Positions 31,792 to 44,830 of a DNA stretch of 64,000 nt are shown piece after piece. Every line of letters begins with the position of its first letter. The first letter of the stretch is position 1. The position numbers and the translations under genes were made by a program. The DNA is from Corylus avellana (Eukaryota > Streptophyta > Magnoliopsida > Fagales > Betulaceae): NCBI RefSeq assembly GCF_901000735.1, contig NC_081545.1:29727513-29791512 (forward strand). The letters are read 5' to 3'. The notes under the pieces were generated by a model, which was given only the letters and a program-made list of their open reading frames with translations, searched no databases and was not told where the DNA came from.

Positions 31792-32370
31792 GAGCATCTC
31801 TAAGAGAATAGGCAAATCCTTCATAATAGTCAAATTTAACTATTATTAGCTTTTTTTTTTCCTCTCCAGTAGAATAGTTATTTTGTAATTCCTCATTATA
31901 GTATGAATAGTAAATAATTTTTAAGAGGTAGCTCAATCGATTGGAATCACGCATAATGAAGCAGATGTCACTAGTTCAAATCCCGTTTCCCCCTCTTGTG
32001 TGGACATGTCAAAAAAAAAGGGTAAATAGGTTGATTCATAATAGTCAGATTTGACTATTATTAGCCTTTTTTCTTCTCCAACAGAATAACTATTTTGTAG
32101 TTTTTTCTTATAGTATGAATAGTAAATAAGTTGATTGACCTATTTACTATTTACAATATAAACTTTGTTTATTATTATTTTTGTCCCCCTTTCTTCCTTT
32201 TACTCTCTCTCCTCTTTCTTTCATACTCTTAAACACACAATAATATTTTAAGAAAATAGATAGTATAGTAGAGAATTTGTTGGAGTGTATATGAAAAAAT
32301 GAGTAGCTGAAGTAAAAAATTGTATTTTTTCCGTAACTATTTTGCCTACTTCTATTGGAGATACTCCTAT
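31792..32370. mobile_element. MITE with GAGCATCTC termini, internally duplicated
   Basis: The left end GAGCATCTCTAAGAGAATAG pairs with the reverse complement of the right end, GAGTATCTCCAATAGAAGTA, and both are followed by GGCAAA. A second partial copy starts near 32020: TCATAATAGTCAAATTTAAC (from 31830) recurs with small changes at about 32036, and TATAGTATGAATAGTAAATA recurs at about 32110. A SINE-like insertion at 31925-32019 separates the two parts. Confidence 0.6.
31925..32019 (+). mobile_element. tRNA-derived SINE, family 1
   Basis: GAGGTAGCTCAATCGATTGG resembles a pol III A box and TAGTTCAAATCCC a B box, 45 bases apart, ending in an A-run. The same layout, with many shared bases (TGTCACTAGTTCAAATCCC versus AGTCACTAATTTGAATTCC), occurs on the minus strand at 50842-50950. 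The target duplication is unclear here; TAAATA occurs on both sides. Confidence 0.6.
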
Positions 32371-32822
32371 AAGTTAATAGTGGACTCTACAAATCTAATA
32401 GTTAATCTATTCAATTTATAAGAGAATATAAGCCAAATATGAAAAATTTATTGACCCCTAATATTTTTCTTATCAAAATGATAAGTGCGTAAAAATTTTT
32501 AAACAACCACTAAAAAACCAAAATTTTAAAATTTAGAAAAAAAAAAAAAATGAAGAATATACAGTACCGTTGGGATTTTTTAAAATTAAACTCTTTTATG
32601 CGCCCAAAAAAGAAAAAAAAGAAAAAAGAAAACGTGCCAATAATGATTTTAAACAGTGTGTGTGTCCGTCAGTGTTATTTTAATTTCAAGAAGTGTTTTC
32701 TATTTTTAAAATTTTCTATATTGAAATGATTGTTAATAACATAGACTCGAAACCGTTATCGTTTTGGGTGGTTTTTGGGTTGGAGCTCCGTGTCGAAGAG
32801 AGAGACAGAGAGAGACAAAGAG

Positions 32823-35800
32823 ATGACGAGGTTTTCGCTGGGTGGAGACGAAGATGGGGAAGGCCCGAGTAGCCGGAGGCCGAAGCGGCTGAGGATCTCT
32901 GTGCAAAGCAACGCCGTAGATAGAGACTATCGAGAACGAGAAGGAGAACACTGCGAAGATGAAGGAGAGCAAGAAACTCACGAAGAAGAAGAAGAAGAAG
33001 AAGAGGAGGAGGAAGAAGAAGAAAGCGATTACGAAGAGGAAGAAGAAAGTTTTTATGATGAAGAAGAAGAAGACAACGTAGAAGAAGAAGATCCGGGCCC
33101 TACTGTGACTGTAGGACCCAGATCCAACGGTGGCCCCCAAGTGGGTCGTGACGGGTCAATTTCCGTGACCCTTACTGACCCAGAAGTCCTCGATTGCTCC
33201 ATTTGCTACGAACCCTTGTCAATTCCTGTCTTCCAGGTCTCTTCTCTTCGTCCACTTCTCTAGCTTCTTTCTCTGTTTTTCGTTTACGATTTAATCATGA
33301 TGTTTTATGTTGAATGTGATGGAAATTCATGGGTTTATTGTGTTTTGGTTTGGTATGCGTGAGAATGATTGATAATTCGATTTGATTTCTTGAATTTTGT
33401 ATCTTGGGTTCGACTTTCGAGGAGCGTTGTGATCGTATAGTGTGCGATGCTCGAGAAAGAATTCCATTTGGTTTCTTGGATTTGAATTTTGGGTTTTGGT
33501 TGTCATTGTAGTTATCTTGTTGTGGTCTGCGCCACTGTGTGCGTTTTCGAGTCTCAAGAGCGGTCGCTTCATGCAAAAAGATAGTGAAGGGTAGGACCAT
33601 ATCTAAGCCACCCTTCCTAACGCACTGGTTAATGACCCTTTTTGTTGTTTGTCAAAAGATAGTGTTTTGTAAGAGATACTAGCTTATGGTTTGTCGAATA
33701 TGGGTTGATCATAGAAATAAGTGTTTAAGAGAAGGTTGTCTGGCTTACTCAAAGTCGTTGATGCAAGGAGCTTTGTTAGATGGTGGAAGTAAAAATTGAG
33801 GTTTTACTTCTTCTGACTTGTGATGAGTTTGTAGAATAGATTAAATGAGACATTGTGAAACTTGAGAATAGGACTGTACAGACAGTCTACAAATATATAG
33901 CGACTCGGAGGTAACCTAAGGCGGTGCGGTTAACCGTGATACGGTAGGCAGAGGCTGTTATTATATATATATCAAAACAACGTTGTTTTTGTATTGGGTA
34001 CCTAAACACTAAAACATGCCCTAAAAAGAAGCCCAAAATACCAAAATAGGCCCAGTTATCGCTGTGCGATTTGGGCATAAATAACTGCTAACCGGTGGTG
34101 AGGATGGTTGGTAACCGCCTAATGCGGTTAGCGGTTATATGTAATACCTACTACCTGCCACCACCTCTATAGCTCTAATTGAGAAGCTCATAATTATATG
34201 TGCTCATAAATTTAATTGAAGTTCTGAACTACAAGGTCTCCACAACCTTATGTGACCAGGCCAAAAAAGGTTGTTAAGATACGGTCTTTGTTAGAAAGAT
34301 GTCAAGTGTCATTTTGTGACTTCAAAATGAAAAAGTAGGACATAAATTTTCTTAGTCTATAAAACTGCCATGTGTCATTTGAATACGTGAGTAGTTCTAT
34401 TAAAAAACCATGTGCTTTTCACATGCAAAGAGACACATGACAGCTTTATAGACTAGGTTGGAGGAAATTTTTGTCCAAAGTAAAAAGGTAAAAATAAAAT
34501 AAAATTATCAAGCTTAACAATGTTTGCTATCCCATGCACAAAAAGAGGGAGTTACAGGGAATGCTTCCGAATGAATTATGGGAAGCAGCCCATTTAGCTG
34601 CTACATGAGCTCACAAATTCGCATGTTTTCAAATTTTGATGGCTTTCGAACTGAGGAAAGAAGCAAGGATATGGTGAATGTCCCTGATGATGGGGTCAAT
34701 GTGCCAAGCAGATATAAGGTTTGTCCGATTAATGGCCATAATGACAATGGTAGAATCCCCTTCAAGAATTTGGAGTTTGTGAGGGTGTCTGGGCTGACTG
34801 GTTGGAGATTTTGAGGGTTTGTCTTGCTAGTTGAGATCTTCAGTTCTCTTGATTAGGAGGTCAATTTCAGGTGTGGGGTAGGCCATAGGGGGGAAGGGAA
34901 GAAGGAAGAGGGATTGGCAACGGAGTGAGAGGGACCAGCAATGGAGTGATTCAGTGAAGGAACTAGGAGAGGATAGGGAGGAGCTTGGATACAGGAGAAA
35001 GAACACAAGGAGCGGGAAGAGAGGGATATTCTTGGCTAAAGCATTACGAGAGAGAGCTGGGTCTTATTACATTTAAGTAACCCCTCCGTATAAGACAATA
35101 TTCACTTACTTGCAACTGATTATGATGCTCTCCTAGGAAATTAGATGAAAAGACGTATAATGATTCAATTTACATTTTTTTCTTCCATTTAAGGAAGTTG
35201 TATGATGTGGCTTTTATCTTCATTTAGGAAATCAGTGAGAATCATTCAATGGTGAGGTGGCGGGTGTTCCACTTCAACAGTGAAAGAGATTTCAGTATTG
35301 ACAATATGGTTGCTATATCCATATCTTCATTTGCTAAATTTACATAGATTTGCTTGTGAGCTTTGAATTCTTGAATATATGAGACACTTTAGTCGGTGTA
35401 TTATTGCTGAGTGGCTGCAGGGACCTTATGTAGGAAACTTGTTGGTGTACTCTCTTTCTTTCCTTATGATTTTGGTTTATTGTCACGTGCCTTGACCTTT
35501 TGAATGAATCCCACTTTCATTTTCCCCAAAAGAAAGGGAATAAAGAATTCAATTGCATTTTAATTTGAGTGTAATTACTGGCCAAAATTAAAGAAAAACT
35601 TTTTAAGCTGAAGACCTTGCCTAGATGCATCAAAGAGGGGAGTGTTCTCATTGTGGTTCCTTCAAGTTTTTGGCTTGGAAGCATGAAAGTTGACCTGAGC
35701 TGCACTGGCTTGCTTGATCCTTTTGACAGCTTAATTTTATGGAAGCATTAATATTAGGGTTATGTTTATTAATCAGTTTTGCAGGGTTTTTTTTTGTTTT

Positions 35801-37143
35801 TAGTTTGAAAAAAAGTGTTCTAATGTGACATAAAGGTGAAAATTGTGTTTTTGTGTTTTGAGTTGTTTGTATATATATATGTATATTAACAAAAACAAAA
35901 ACACAAACAAACATAGCATATATAGTTTTGGTGTGAAAAGATATAATTGTACACTTATTTTTTAACACGGTCTTCTTTTATCGTTCTTTCTCTCTCTGTA
36001 GTGTTTAAGTAGTCATTTAGTCCTAAAGAGGTAGTCCTGTCGTGATAATGGCTAAATTCAAGGACAGAGATTCAATTTTAATGAATCTTGTTGAAGTATC
36101 AGTCATGGTGTAGATACAGATACATTGAGCGTGAAACTGTGTTAACAGGTAAGCAATACACTGTGAAATTGTCGTGTTGTTTAAAATTGATTAAGAGATA
36201 TGTACTGTTGGTTGCCCCAATAACAATCCAGAATTGGTGATCTTTGTTATTTTGTGATTTGAGCAATTACCTAAGAATGTTGCCATTTTGCTGCTTCAGA
36301 ATATGCGCATCTTCAACTATCCATGTTGCAATTCCTTCCTTTTTTTTTGAGTGGGTTGCAATCCCTTCCTAGTATATCATTCATGGATTACATATATATT
36401 ATTAAATCCAGTCTGATAACTTTCTGTCTGCTTGTGTGTTAATTCAGTGCGAGAATGGGCATATAGCTTGCGCTTCCTGCTGCATCAAACTTAAGAATAA
36501 ATGTCCCTCTTGCTTTTGGCCTATTGGATATAATCGTTGCCGGTCCATTGAGAAGGTTCTAGAATCAGTCAAAATTTCATGCCCAAACGCCAAGTATGGG
36601 TGCAAAGAAGCAGTTAGTTACAGTAAGAAAAGTGACCATGAGAAGACATGCAGCTATGCACCTTGTTCATGCCCCCTTTCAAATTGCAACTTTATCGCTT
36701 CATCCAAGCAACTATACATACACTTCAGCAGGAAACATCCAACTTCTGCAACATGCTTCCAGTACGGTTCTATGTTCTCTGTTACCTTAAAGGTTAATGA
36801 TAAATTTATTGTCCTTAAAGAACAGAATGACAGTGTTCTATTTGTCCTCAACAATAGTGTGGAAATTATTGGGAATTTAGTGAGAGTTTATTGCATTGGG
36901 CCCTGCTCATCAACAGGAGGGTTCCCCTACACTCTTCTGGCCAAAATCCATGGAAGCTCTCTCCAATTACAATCTTTCACAAAGAACCGTCAACATTGCA
37001 TGGATAAGCCTACTTCAACAGCAACTGGGTTCCTTCTAATTCCTTCTGACTTTTTTGGTTCAAGTGGCCAGTTCAAGTTGGACGTCTGGATCCAGCGCAA
37101 TTCTTCGTGGTTTGCATCTCCCCGAAGAATGGATCCTGTTTAA
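32823..37143 (+). CDS. SINA-like RING E3 ubiquitin ligase (SINAL type)
   Basis: Two exons, 32823-33236 and 36448-37143, phase 0, 369 residues. Residues 60-105 are a long Glu-rich acidic stretch. The RING finger is split by the intron: Cys125 and Cys128 (CSICYE) in exon 1, then Cys139, His143, Cys146, Cys149, Cys157 and Cys160 (CENGHIACASCCIKLKNKCP) in exon 2. Next comes the RCRSIEKVLESV linker, the SIAH-type double zinc finger (CPNAKYGCKE, HEKTCSYAPC, CPLSNC, HFSRKH) and the TRAF-like substrate-binding region to the end. The family ubiquitinates target proteins, usually as dimers. The acidic N-terminus and missing intron elsewhere fit the plant SINA-like 7/10 group. The frame is open upstream, but the first ATG is 32823. 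The 3.2-kb intron carries two MITEs. A RING-less relative lies at 44831-45454. Confidence 0.93.
33893..34165. mobile_element. MITE-like element with GCGGTTA motifs in SINAL intron
   Basis: Many short inverted words built on GCGGTTA/TAACCGC occur at both ends (GGTGCGGTTAACCGTG near 33930; GGTAACCGCCTAATGCGGTT near 34110), a pattern of hAT-type subterminal repeats. Exact ends and target duplication are not secure. Confidence 0.4.
34338..34476. mobile_element. Short palindromic MITE in SINAL intron
   Basis: The left arm GGACATAAATTTTCTTAGTC, then TATAAAACTGCCATGTGTCA, pairs with the reverse complement of the right arm: GGACAAAAATTTCCTCC..., then TATAAAGCTGTCATGTGTCT. The arms are about 45 bases with a short loop. 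Similar TAGTCTATAAA and CATGTGTC words are not used elsewhere in the window. Confidence 0.65.
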
Positions 37144-37199
37144 ACTTTAAAGTTACTGATGTTATTGACATGTGATAATGTTTTGGAAAAGTGACTATT

Positions 37200-38600
37200 G
37201 TTGTTGATATATAAATTATCTGCTTTAGAAAAGTTTCTATATCTGTTTGGTTTTCATTTTTGTTTTTCCTGCTCTTACAAATGTTTAGTTAAAGTTACCT
37301 CATCATTTTTGGTTATCTAAAGCCGTGCAAATAGTTTATTTCTTGATTGCAGGTTTTTTTGTTAAGAATATTTTGTGGTAAGGAACATGATTACCCAGTA
37401 AGATCATGCTCAAGTTAGAGCAGTCTCTTTGAACAACGAAAGCATCTTTATTTGCAAGTAGCTGAGCTCTACCTTATTTTCACTCATTTCGTGCTTGTTT
37501 TGTAGAAATAAAAGGCAAGAAAAAATAATATTCCTTGTGATCAAGGTTATGTGTGCTCCCTACTATGTTACTGGCATCGGTTCTTTGAAGCCCTGTGCCA
37601 ATTTACTTTATTTCTCTCTAGATTATGTGAATAATTATATAAAAATTAAAAAAACCTCAACTACACATTGCACCAATTGCTGCCTAGATCATTTTTCATC
37701 ATGCTATCTATCCTACTTGTGTTTCTAACATGGCATACATACGTAAGTTTCTTTCCCTTTTCTTATTGGCTAAATTATATTTTTCTTACCTCTGAAATTA
37801 CGCTAAGCTCAATTTTTGGTATCCTAACTCGAAAAATACTCATATCTTTATTGATAATCAAAATCAAGTTTATATTTTCTATCAATATCAAAGGAGAAGT
37901 CAAAATACTTCAATGCATAAATATTGATAAGAGTAGAAAGGAGGGCAGGGACACGCTCAAAGATAATCACAAGTTTCAAGGTGTGATTATGATAGCACTT
38001 ATTTTTTTTTTATTTTTTTATTTTTAATGATAATTGATACGTAATTAGAGTTGTCGAGTTAATGAAATGCTTAAACTCATTTTGTTTTTGTTTAAATTCG
38101 TTTCGTTTAATTTTTATTTGAACATAAGCCCGATTCTAGTTTATTATTGAGTTAGATAATTTATTCAAATTCGGTTTTAAATTATTAATTTCTTATCTTA
38201 AGTGAATATAATAATTGGTTTTTTTTTTTTTTTTTTCGTAAATCCATTATAGACTAATTATAGTCCTTCAAAACAAGGCATTTTCGTACGAAGGACCTAC
38301 AAAGTTAATTATGGTCCCTCCGAGCGATTCTAATTGAAATTTGGCCTTTCCCGCACAAAAAAATCCTAATTTCGTCCTTCAAAAAATGCCAATTCAAATG
38401 TGATAAAAGATGTATTAAGATGTTTTATAAATGAAGTTTAGTAGTTGCCATGCATTTTCAACATTTTTTCCAAGTGACCCCAGCATAACCTTAACCAGTA
38501 AAGAAAATAATTTATTTTACTAATAAAACAACATTTTTTTTGGTCACAAAATCAGAAAGTACAACGCAACACAGCGACTCTGCAAAGTGCAAAGGCGAGG
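37200..38600. other. Intergenic between SINAL and the HMG/PMD gene
   Basis: No gene. AT-rich, with poly-T at 38219-38236 and degenerate GTCCTTC/GAAGGAC inverted words at 38260-38380 that may be a decayed repeat. Confidence 0.5.
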
Positions 38601-38745
38601 AGGATGAAGATGAGAGTCAATAGCAAAAGCCCTTTTCTTTCACCTACTGCGACTTCAATTGGAGTCGATTCCCATTGAGATTCACGGAATCCGAGGCCCC
38701 TCTAATCCTAATTTTGCTTCAGCTGCAGGCATCGTTCTCAGAAAA

Positions 38746-41700
38746 ATGGTTTTGCTTCTCAAACCCTATACGATTTTTATTTCTGTTGCTTTCGCAATAA
38801 CAGTTTCCAATTATGTTAAATTCAGCTAGATATAAATATAACTGGGAAGGTACAATGCGTGACAGCATGAGGTACAACCCGGTAGTGATTTTTATATTTG
38901 GATTTGGTTAGGCTCTGTGTACGTTTCTGAATGGTTTAATGCTTGAATTTCATTGGGTTTATGTTACTATTTTGAAAGGCATGGGATTTCTGTTAAAAGA
39001 GAATTAGAAGATGCTTGAATATGTTGTAGTGTACAATGTTGAACGGCATAGGTACCACCCGGAAAAGCATGGCTGTTTTTAAGCAGTTCATTGTCACTGA
39101 AAACAGCTTTATGTACCACTTGAATGGCAGATTTTTATTTAATATATACATTAACGTACATATATTTTACTTGGTAAGAAATTGTATCCATGAAAGACTA
39201 AATTAGTTGCTTTGAGAACACAAGATTATGTCCATCTTAAAGATTTTTAAAAAATAAAATAAAATAAAATCACAAGGTACAGCCGTGAATAGCATTGAGG
39301 TGCTCTGCTAAAAGCATGATCATGAATCTGGTAAACCACCTAGGAAGACTCTAAATTGAATAAAGAACATGAGTGGCTGATTGGAGAATAATGGGGATAT
39401 TGATGTAAGCTCTCTCATCTGTGATATTGATGTAGGACAAAGAGCTGTGGAACCAAATCTGATGCAGTATCTTTTTGATAAATAAGTGATTCATTGAAAA
39501 GTGCAGAGGGGCGCAACCCTAGTATACATGAAGTATACAAAGAAAGGCCCCACTAAAGGCAGAAAGAAGAACATAAAGATAAAAATTGAGACATAGTAGA
39601 AAATTGAGGCACACTAAAAGCGTCGGCCCAATGGAATAGAGTTTGAATAAACAACTTTTTGAGCTCTTCCATTAACCTTTCTTGATCTTCAAAACATCTT
39701 CCATTCCGCTCTCGCCAAATAATCCACATGGCACACAGTGGTGCAATTCACTATACCTCCTTAGCTGAAATATTGCCTTGCTGACCGCGCGAACAGGCTA
39801 ACAAATCTACCCCTACTCTAGGCATGACCCAAGTAACAGCAAAAAGAGAGAAAACCAGACTCCATAAGGCTCGGGCCACTTCATAGTGAAGGAGAAGATG
39901 GTTTATAGACTCGCCACTATGCTTGCATATACAACACCAGCCCACCACAATGATACCTCTTTTACGCAAATTATCCAAGGTCAAAATCTTTCCAAGAGTC
40001 GTTGTCCACACAAAGAAACTAACTCTCAATGGAACTTTTACTTTTCATATACTCCTCCACGGGAAAAAGGATGTCCCCAAGGAAGAAAGCTTATGGAAAA
40101 AAGACCTGACCTCAAAGATATGTCGTTTAGAAGGATGCAATATCTTACTTGGTCAACACCTAATAACTAAGGATGTAAGGATTTTGGGGCTGGTTTAGTC
40201 AATAGTAATAGATCTTATTCAAATCTTATATTCCAGCACTACTAATTCTATGAAGGAATGGATTCTTGCTGAATTTATTAGGTTTGTGGCAGTCTTATGG
40301 TAATAATAGTTCTTTAGAACTTGAAGAGATGAAAATAGATGTCTTGGGTGCAAACAATTCTTTAGTGCCACATCTGTGGCAAAGCCGAGTCTTACCCGAT
40401 TTGCATGTGTGAGAGGGGAGCCTTGCACGCATCCGGGTTTTGCTTTTTAGGGGTAGGTACACGAAATGGCTGCCTTAGGGGTTATCCGTCATTTGAAAAA
40501 AAAAAAAAAAAAAAAAGAAGAGAGAGAGAGAAGAAACTAGATGAAATTAACTTATGAAAAACAACCAAGTGCCAGACCTAGGTTTCTTGAGCATCACAAC
40601 CACGCCAATACCCAAATTATGGCATCACACCCCACGAATAAACCATAAGAGGCTGAAACACTTTATTTCATTCGTCCATCAGCACCTCAAAACGATAAGC
40701 TACAGAGGTAACTTTCATGTTGAAGTATTTACAGGCTAAGTATCCTATTAGATAAACAAGCTGAAGGCCTCCTCTGTTCCACAAATTACCAAAAGAATTT
40801 GCAAGCTGCCCTAGCCAGAAATGACACCAATTCTTCATAAGCATCACTTTGAGTATTCTCATTTGTGGGCCTCTAAATTCTGCATCGAACATAGAAAATG
40901 TCGTAGTAGCTTTTTGAACATCACCCATCACTCAAAGCTGCTTAAGGTATGACCAAGATCAGCAGTCTTTCATGAGAAATTAGTTATATCTTGCTTTTTA
41001 CCATGGAGAGCTATGAAGTTCAAGGTGCCTCTAGAGTTTTCTTCTTGAGATATTGTATCTAGTACTAATAAATTCTATTCTATTTGGTAAGCTTTTTTGG
41101 ATATAAAACATTTCTTTATAGGATTTTATTTTGTTAGCCATTGACCTACAACATTTTGTTTGACCTAAAATTCCAGGTACCTAATGAAGGAGATATTGCA
41201 AGAGTAAAGCGAAAGGCTGATGATCAGATTGTCTCAGAAGAAAAGAGGAAAAAGAAGAAGAAAAAGAAGCAAGTTGCCACTCCTCGTCCTGCATGCTCAT
41301 GGGTGTACTTTAGGTAATGCTTTTCTTTGAAGTAGTATCTGCTTTTTCTAAGCAAATACCTGTTTGGGTTATTATTTCCAAAAACTAATCTCTAAAATAA
41401 AATTATAGCCGGGAGTTTATCAAGGAGTATAGTGCTTCTCATCCTGAGTCCTCTGGTCTTAAAGCTGTGAGCCTCTTGATCGACTTTTAAATTGAGTAGC
41501 AATGCATTATTTTTTTTATTGGTATCTATATTTAAACAAATGATTGGATGTAATGACTTTTTCCATTTCAGGCCACAAAGGCTGCATCGGATGCTTGGAA
41601 GTCTATGAGCCCGGAGGAGAAAGCAAAATACACTAAGCGTGCTCGTGAAGTGTGGGATAACTACTTGAGTACATCTCCTGCCCGTAGCCCCAAGCCAAGG

Positions 41701-43717
41701 AAACAGGTAATGCAGATTTCTCGGTATTTTTTTTTTTTTTTTTTCCCTATGAGTTTGCATCTGGTGAATTTTACAGCCTCTACAATGCAGAGTAAGCTTG
41801 TAACAAGATGCTCTCCTGGACGCTTATTCAATGTGTTACAGCGTTTCACACCTGAACAGAAGGCTGCGGTGAAGAGCATGGGATTTGGAAGCCTTCTTGG
41901 CCTTAGATGTAGGACACTCCGCCGCAGTTTGTGCCTTTGGCTATTGGAGAGGTTCAACACTACAAGATGTAGCTTGGAGATTTGTGGTGAGAGGGTTTCT
42001 TTATCCCCAAAAGATGTGGAGCTTGTGATGGGATTAGTGGCTAGTGGAAAGGATGTAGTGAACTCAGGGCCGGATGATTTGATTGCAAACTTACGTCATA
42101 GTTACAATGCTACAAATCATGGGATTTCAGTGCGACTTCTAGAGGAGCGGTTGGCAGCTCCAGAAGCAGGAGAGGATTTTAAGAGATCATTTGTCCTCTA
42201 TGCATTAGGCACTCTGCTGTCCCCAACAGCGAGGCTGGACGTTAGCCCATCGTTCCTCCACTTTTTGACAAATATGGATGTTGTCCATCAGTACAACTGG
42301 GGGAAATTCTTACTTGACCGTCTAGTTCGAGAAGTATCTCGCTTTCGTCTAGGGAAGCAACTGGCAGTTGGTGGTTGTCTGTTGTTTCTCCAGGTAAATA
42401 GATTCTTATAAGTAAGCTGTGATGACTTTATCTTAAACTATTCGAACATATTATTGATTTCACTGAACTTATATTTCTTTTCAGCTCTTTTACTATGAGA
42501 GCATCTCCATTGAGGGATGTGCTCCTTTGTCCAGTGCAGTTGTTCCATGCTTGTCTTCATGGGGTGAGGAGGAGATTACTGAGAGAGAAAGACGAGAAAA
42601 AGAACTTGGTGGCTATGGCTTAGGACAGGTACATTCAAATTTGCTATATGTGATGGTATAACTACGTATGCATTTATCAAACTAGCTGCTGTTGTGCAGG
42701 TGATATGCAAGGAGAGGTGCCTTGGCATGGAGTCCTCAGAGTGCAGAGATCAACTCGATGGCCAACCAGTAGACAGCATAGGCATCACGGTTAAGCTTGG
42801 TCCTGTTTTTGAGCAGGAGGGGAAACAGGTAGTCACGGCATTGAGATTCTTGAGAAATAATTTGGGCTTGTTTGGTAAAGTTTTTGAAAAGCGTTTTGAA
42901 AAGTATTTTTGAAAAAGTGTTGCCTTTGTGGACCACATCTGAAAAAAGTGTTATCTATAGGAGCCACATCTAATGACAATGTCCTCCCCCAAGCCCCTCC
43001 CTCCCCCCAAAACCAGCAAAAAGATAGAAGTGACCCTAGATGTTTTTCAATAAGACAAAAATACTCAAATAAATTTGAAATCTTGAAAAAAAAACAATTT
43101 TTTTTTTTTTTTTTTTAATTTCACACCCTAGTTTTTTATTTTTTATTTTTAAATTAGTTTTAGAATTTTTTTAACTTTTATTTTATTTTGTTAATGGTAT
43201 TTTTGTCATTGGGGACATTGGCAATTTTTTGTAGTTTGGGGGGACATTGTCTCAATTGAAAGTTTGGATGGAGACATTGTCAATTGAGTGGTAGTTTGAG
43301 TGGAGTATGTGGACTTTACCCTAAAAATTTTATTGTTGAGTTTGTAACTTATTATAATATTATCACTTTTTCTTTTTAATTTCCTTTTGTTTTTATTATT
43401 TTTGCAATCCTAAGTTAAAATCCTGTCTCTGTTCCTCTTATTTCTAGCCAAGATGTGTTTTGTTCAGCTGTAGGCTTAAGTTTTGTCTTGAGATTGACCT
43501 GTTTGCCTTGATATTGGAAAGAATATTATTGCATAACAAATTTTTTTTTTTTTTGGCATAAGTGACATATCTAAGGTCCCTTCACCTAAAAGTGTATTAT
43601 AACCTATTAAAGGATCACCCTCCGTATAAGTAAAATGTTTGACACACTGTGTTCTTGTGTTTCTCTGTTTCATAGCCTGACAAAGAACAAATGAACGGGG
43701 AGATTACTATGGATGAG
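38746..43717 (+). CDS. HMG-box plus plant-mobile-domain-like protein
   Basis: Exons 41177-41313, 41409-41466, 41572-41706, 41791-42393, 42485-42628, 42700-42828 and 43676-43717, all GT-AG and phase-compatible. The first of these has no in-frame ATG, so the start must lie upstream. AAAAATG|GT at 38746-38748 would supply a one-codon exon and is my best guess, not proven. A Lys-rich stretch leads into an HMG-type segment: ACSWVYFSREFIKEYSASHP, AASDAWKSMSPEEKAKYTKR, VWDNYL. Then comes a domain like the plant mobile domain/DUF1985 group: RCSPGRLFNVLQRFTPEQKA, GFGSLLGLRCRTLRRSLCLW, GERVSLSPKDVELVMGL, ISVRLLEERL, YALGTLLSPTARLDVSPSFL, GCLLFLQLFYYES. Such domains occur in host genes and transposons. 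HMG suggests nuclear DNA binding. The last exon splices in phase to the SINA-like exon at 44831. Confidence 0.75.
39450..40180 (-). pseudogene. LINE 3' remnant (zf-RVT) in the presumed first intron
   Basis: On the minus strand: RVSFFVWTTTLGKILTLDNL, RKRGIIVVGWCCICKHSGES, INHLLLHYEVARALWSLVF, the conserved zinc-binding segment after reverse transcriptase (C-x2-C...H-x4-H type). It is preceded on the same strand by FEVRSFFHKL-like residues. The 5' part is missing. Inserted antisense to the gene around it. Confidence 0.75.
40345..40520 (+). mobile_element. SINE, family 2, copy 1
   Basis: Contains GGTGCAAACAATTCTTTAG, AAGCCGAGTCTTACCCGATT, then GCATGTG, GGGGTTATCCGTCATT and an A-run of about 19. 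The same word order with a similar A-tail occurs at 51024-51182. No certain target duplication here. Confidence 0.6.
42855..43330. other. Repeat-rich insertion in an HMG/PMD gene intron
   Basis: Starts GGGCTTGTTTGGTAAAGTTT, a GTTTGG-type terminus, followed by TTTTGAAAAG repeats. Later, GGGACATTG/GAGACATTGTC and CAATTGA words recur at 43208-43285. Element ends could not be defined. Confidence 0.35.
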
Positions 43718-44830
43718 GTCGTCAATTCTCTGACTCTTTCTCTTTAAACTTGCTTCTTGTTGTCTCCTTCCTCTTAACAATAGTCACATGACAGTGGGGA
43801 GGGGTTGTGATATGTATAGTTTCATATGTTTTAATCAATCTAGGAGGACATACAGTTAGAGATGAATCCTTGACATCTCCTCTCTTGTTTATATGCTGTG
43901 ACAAGACACATGGCATTGATGGCTGTTGCCGTCAGAGCATTATCTTTGTCATAGTGTGGCTGTAGACTGGCGTAATTGCTTAAATACAATTTGATGGTTA
44001 TGTAGGACATGATATTGGTTGATATACCATGATGCACATATATAATGCATAAAACAACCAGTAAAAAGAAAAGAAAAGAAAAGAAATCAGATCTAATTAG
44101 AATGATAAAATGTACAGAGCAGTTTGGTCAATATACGTAATGTACTAAAATTTGTATTAATGGATTATCTTATTGGTTTTCGGAGTATATATATAGTTTG
44201 GATAATAAAGATCTGCTTACATCCTAGGTTTTATGACTAAAATTACAGTAAACATCCTCTTCTTCTTAACAATTGGGAGGTCACTGTTTTCACCAGTACA
44301 CTATGCTTGCAACAGTTGCAGAATGGAGAATAATAATTAAGAGTGTCTCAAAATATTATCTGTTTCTTTTTCTTTTCTTTTTTTCACTTAAACGATTGGG
44401 GTTGTATAATCATAGTACTTCTGATGGAAAGAAATTAGGGTATCTCTATGTCTTGTTCACCCAACAAAAAATTGAAGATAAAAGAAAGTATTGTTCATAT
44501 GGGCTGTTTATCAGCAAGTAGTTATTGGCATTGTTAGTGTCTTGAGATACACTAGGAGTCGATTGCTGATTACTACTTATCCAGCAGATAGATTTATTGT
44601 TTTAAATTCTTTTTCCCGAATTGGACCATAAATTCATATTAGACTCTCCTGATACCAGTGTTTTCTTCGCTTGAGAAAGTCTTTCCCTATTTCATAATAT
44701 ATAATTAAAAAGAAAAAAGAAAAAAAATGAAAGATTTATTGAGGAGTTTGACCATAACTGCATAAAAGTGTATTCATTCATTTTATTTTTATATAATTTA
44801 AGGGCGGGCTTGGTTGATATGATTCTACAG

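Noticed and set aside
32733..33140. 135-residue minus-strand Phe-rich frame
   Set aside because: Antisense of the Glu-rich stretch of the SINA-like gene.
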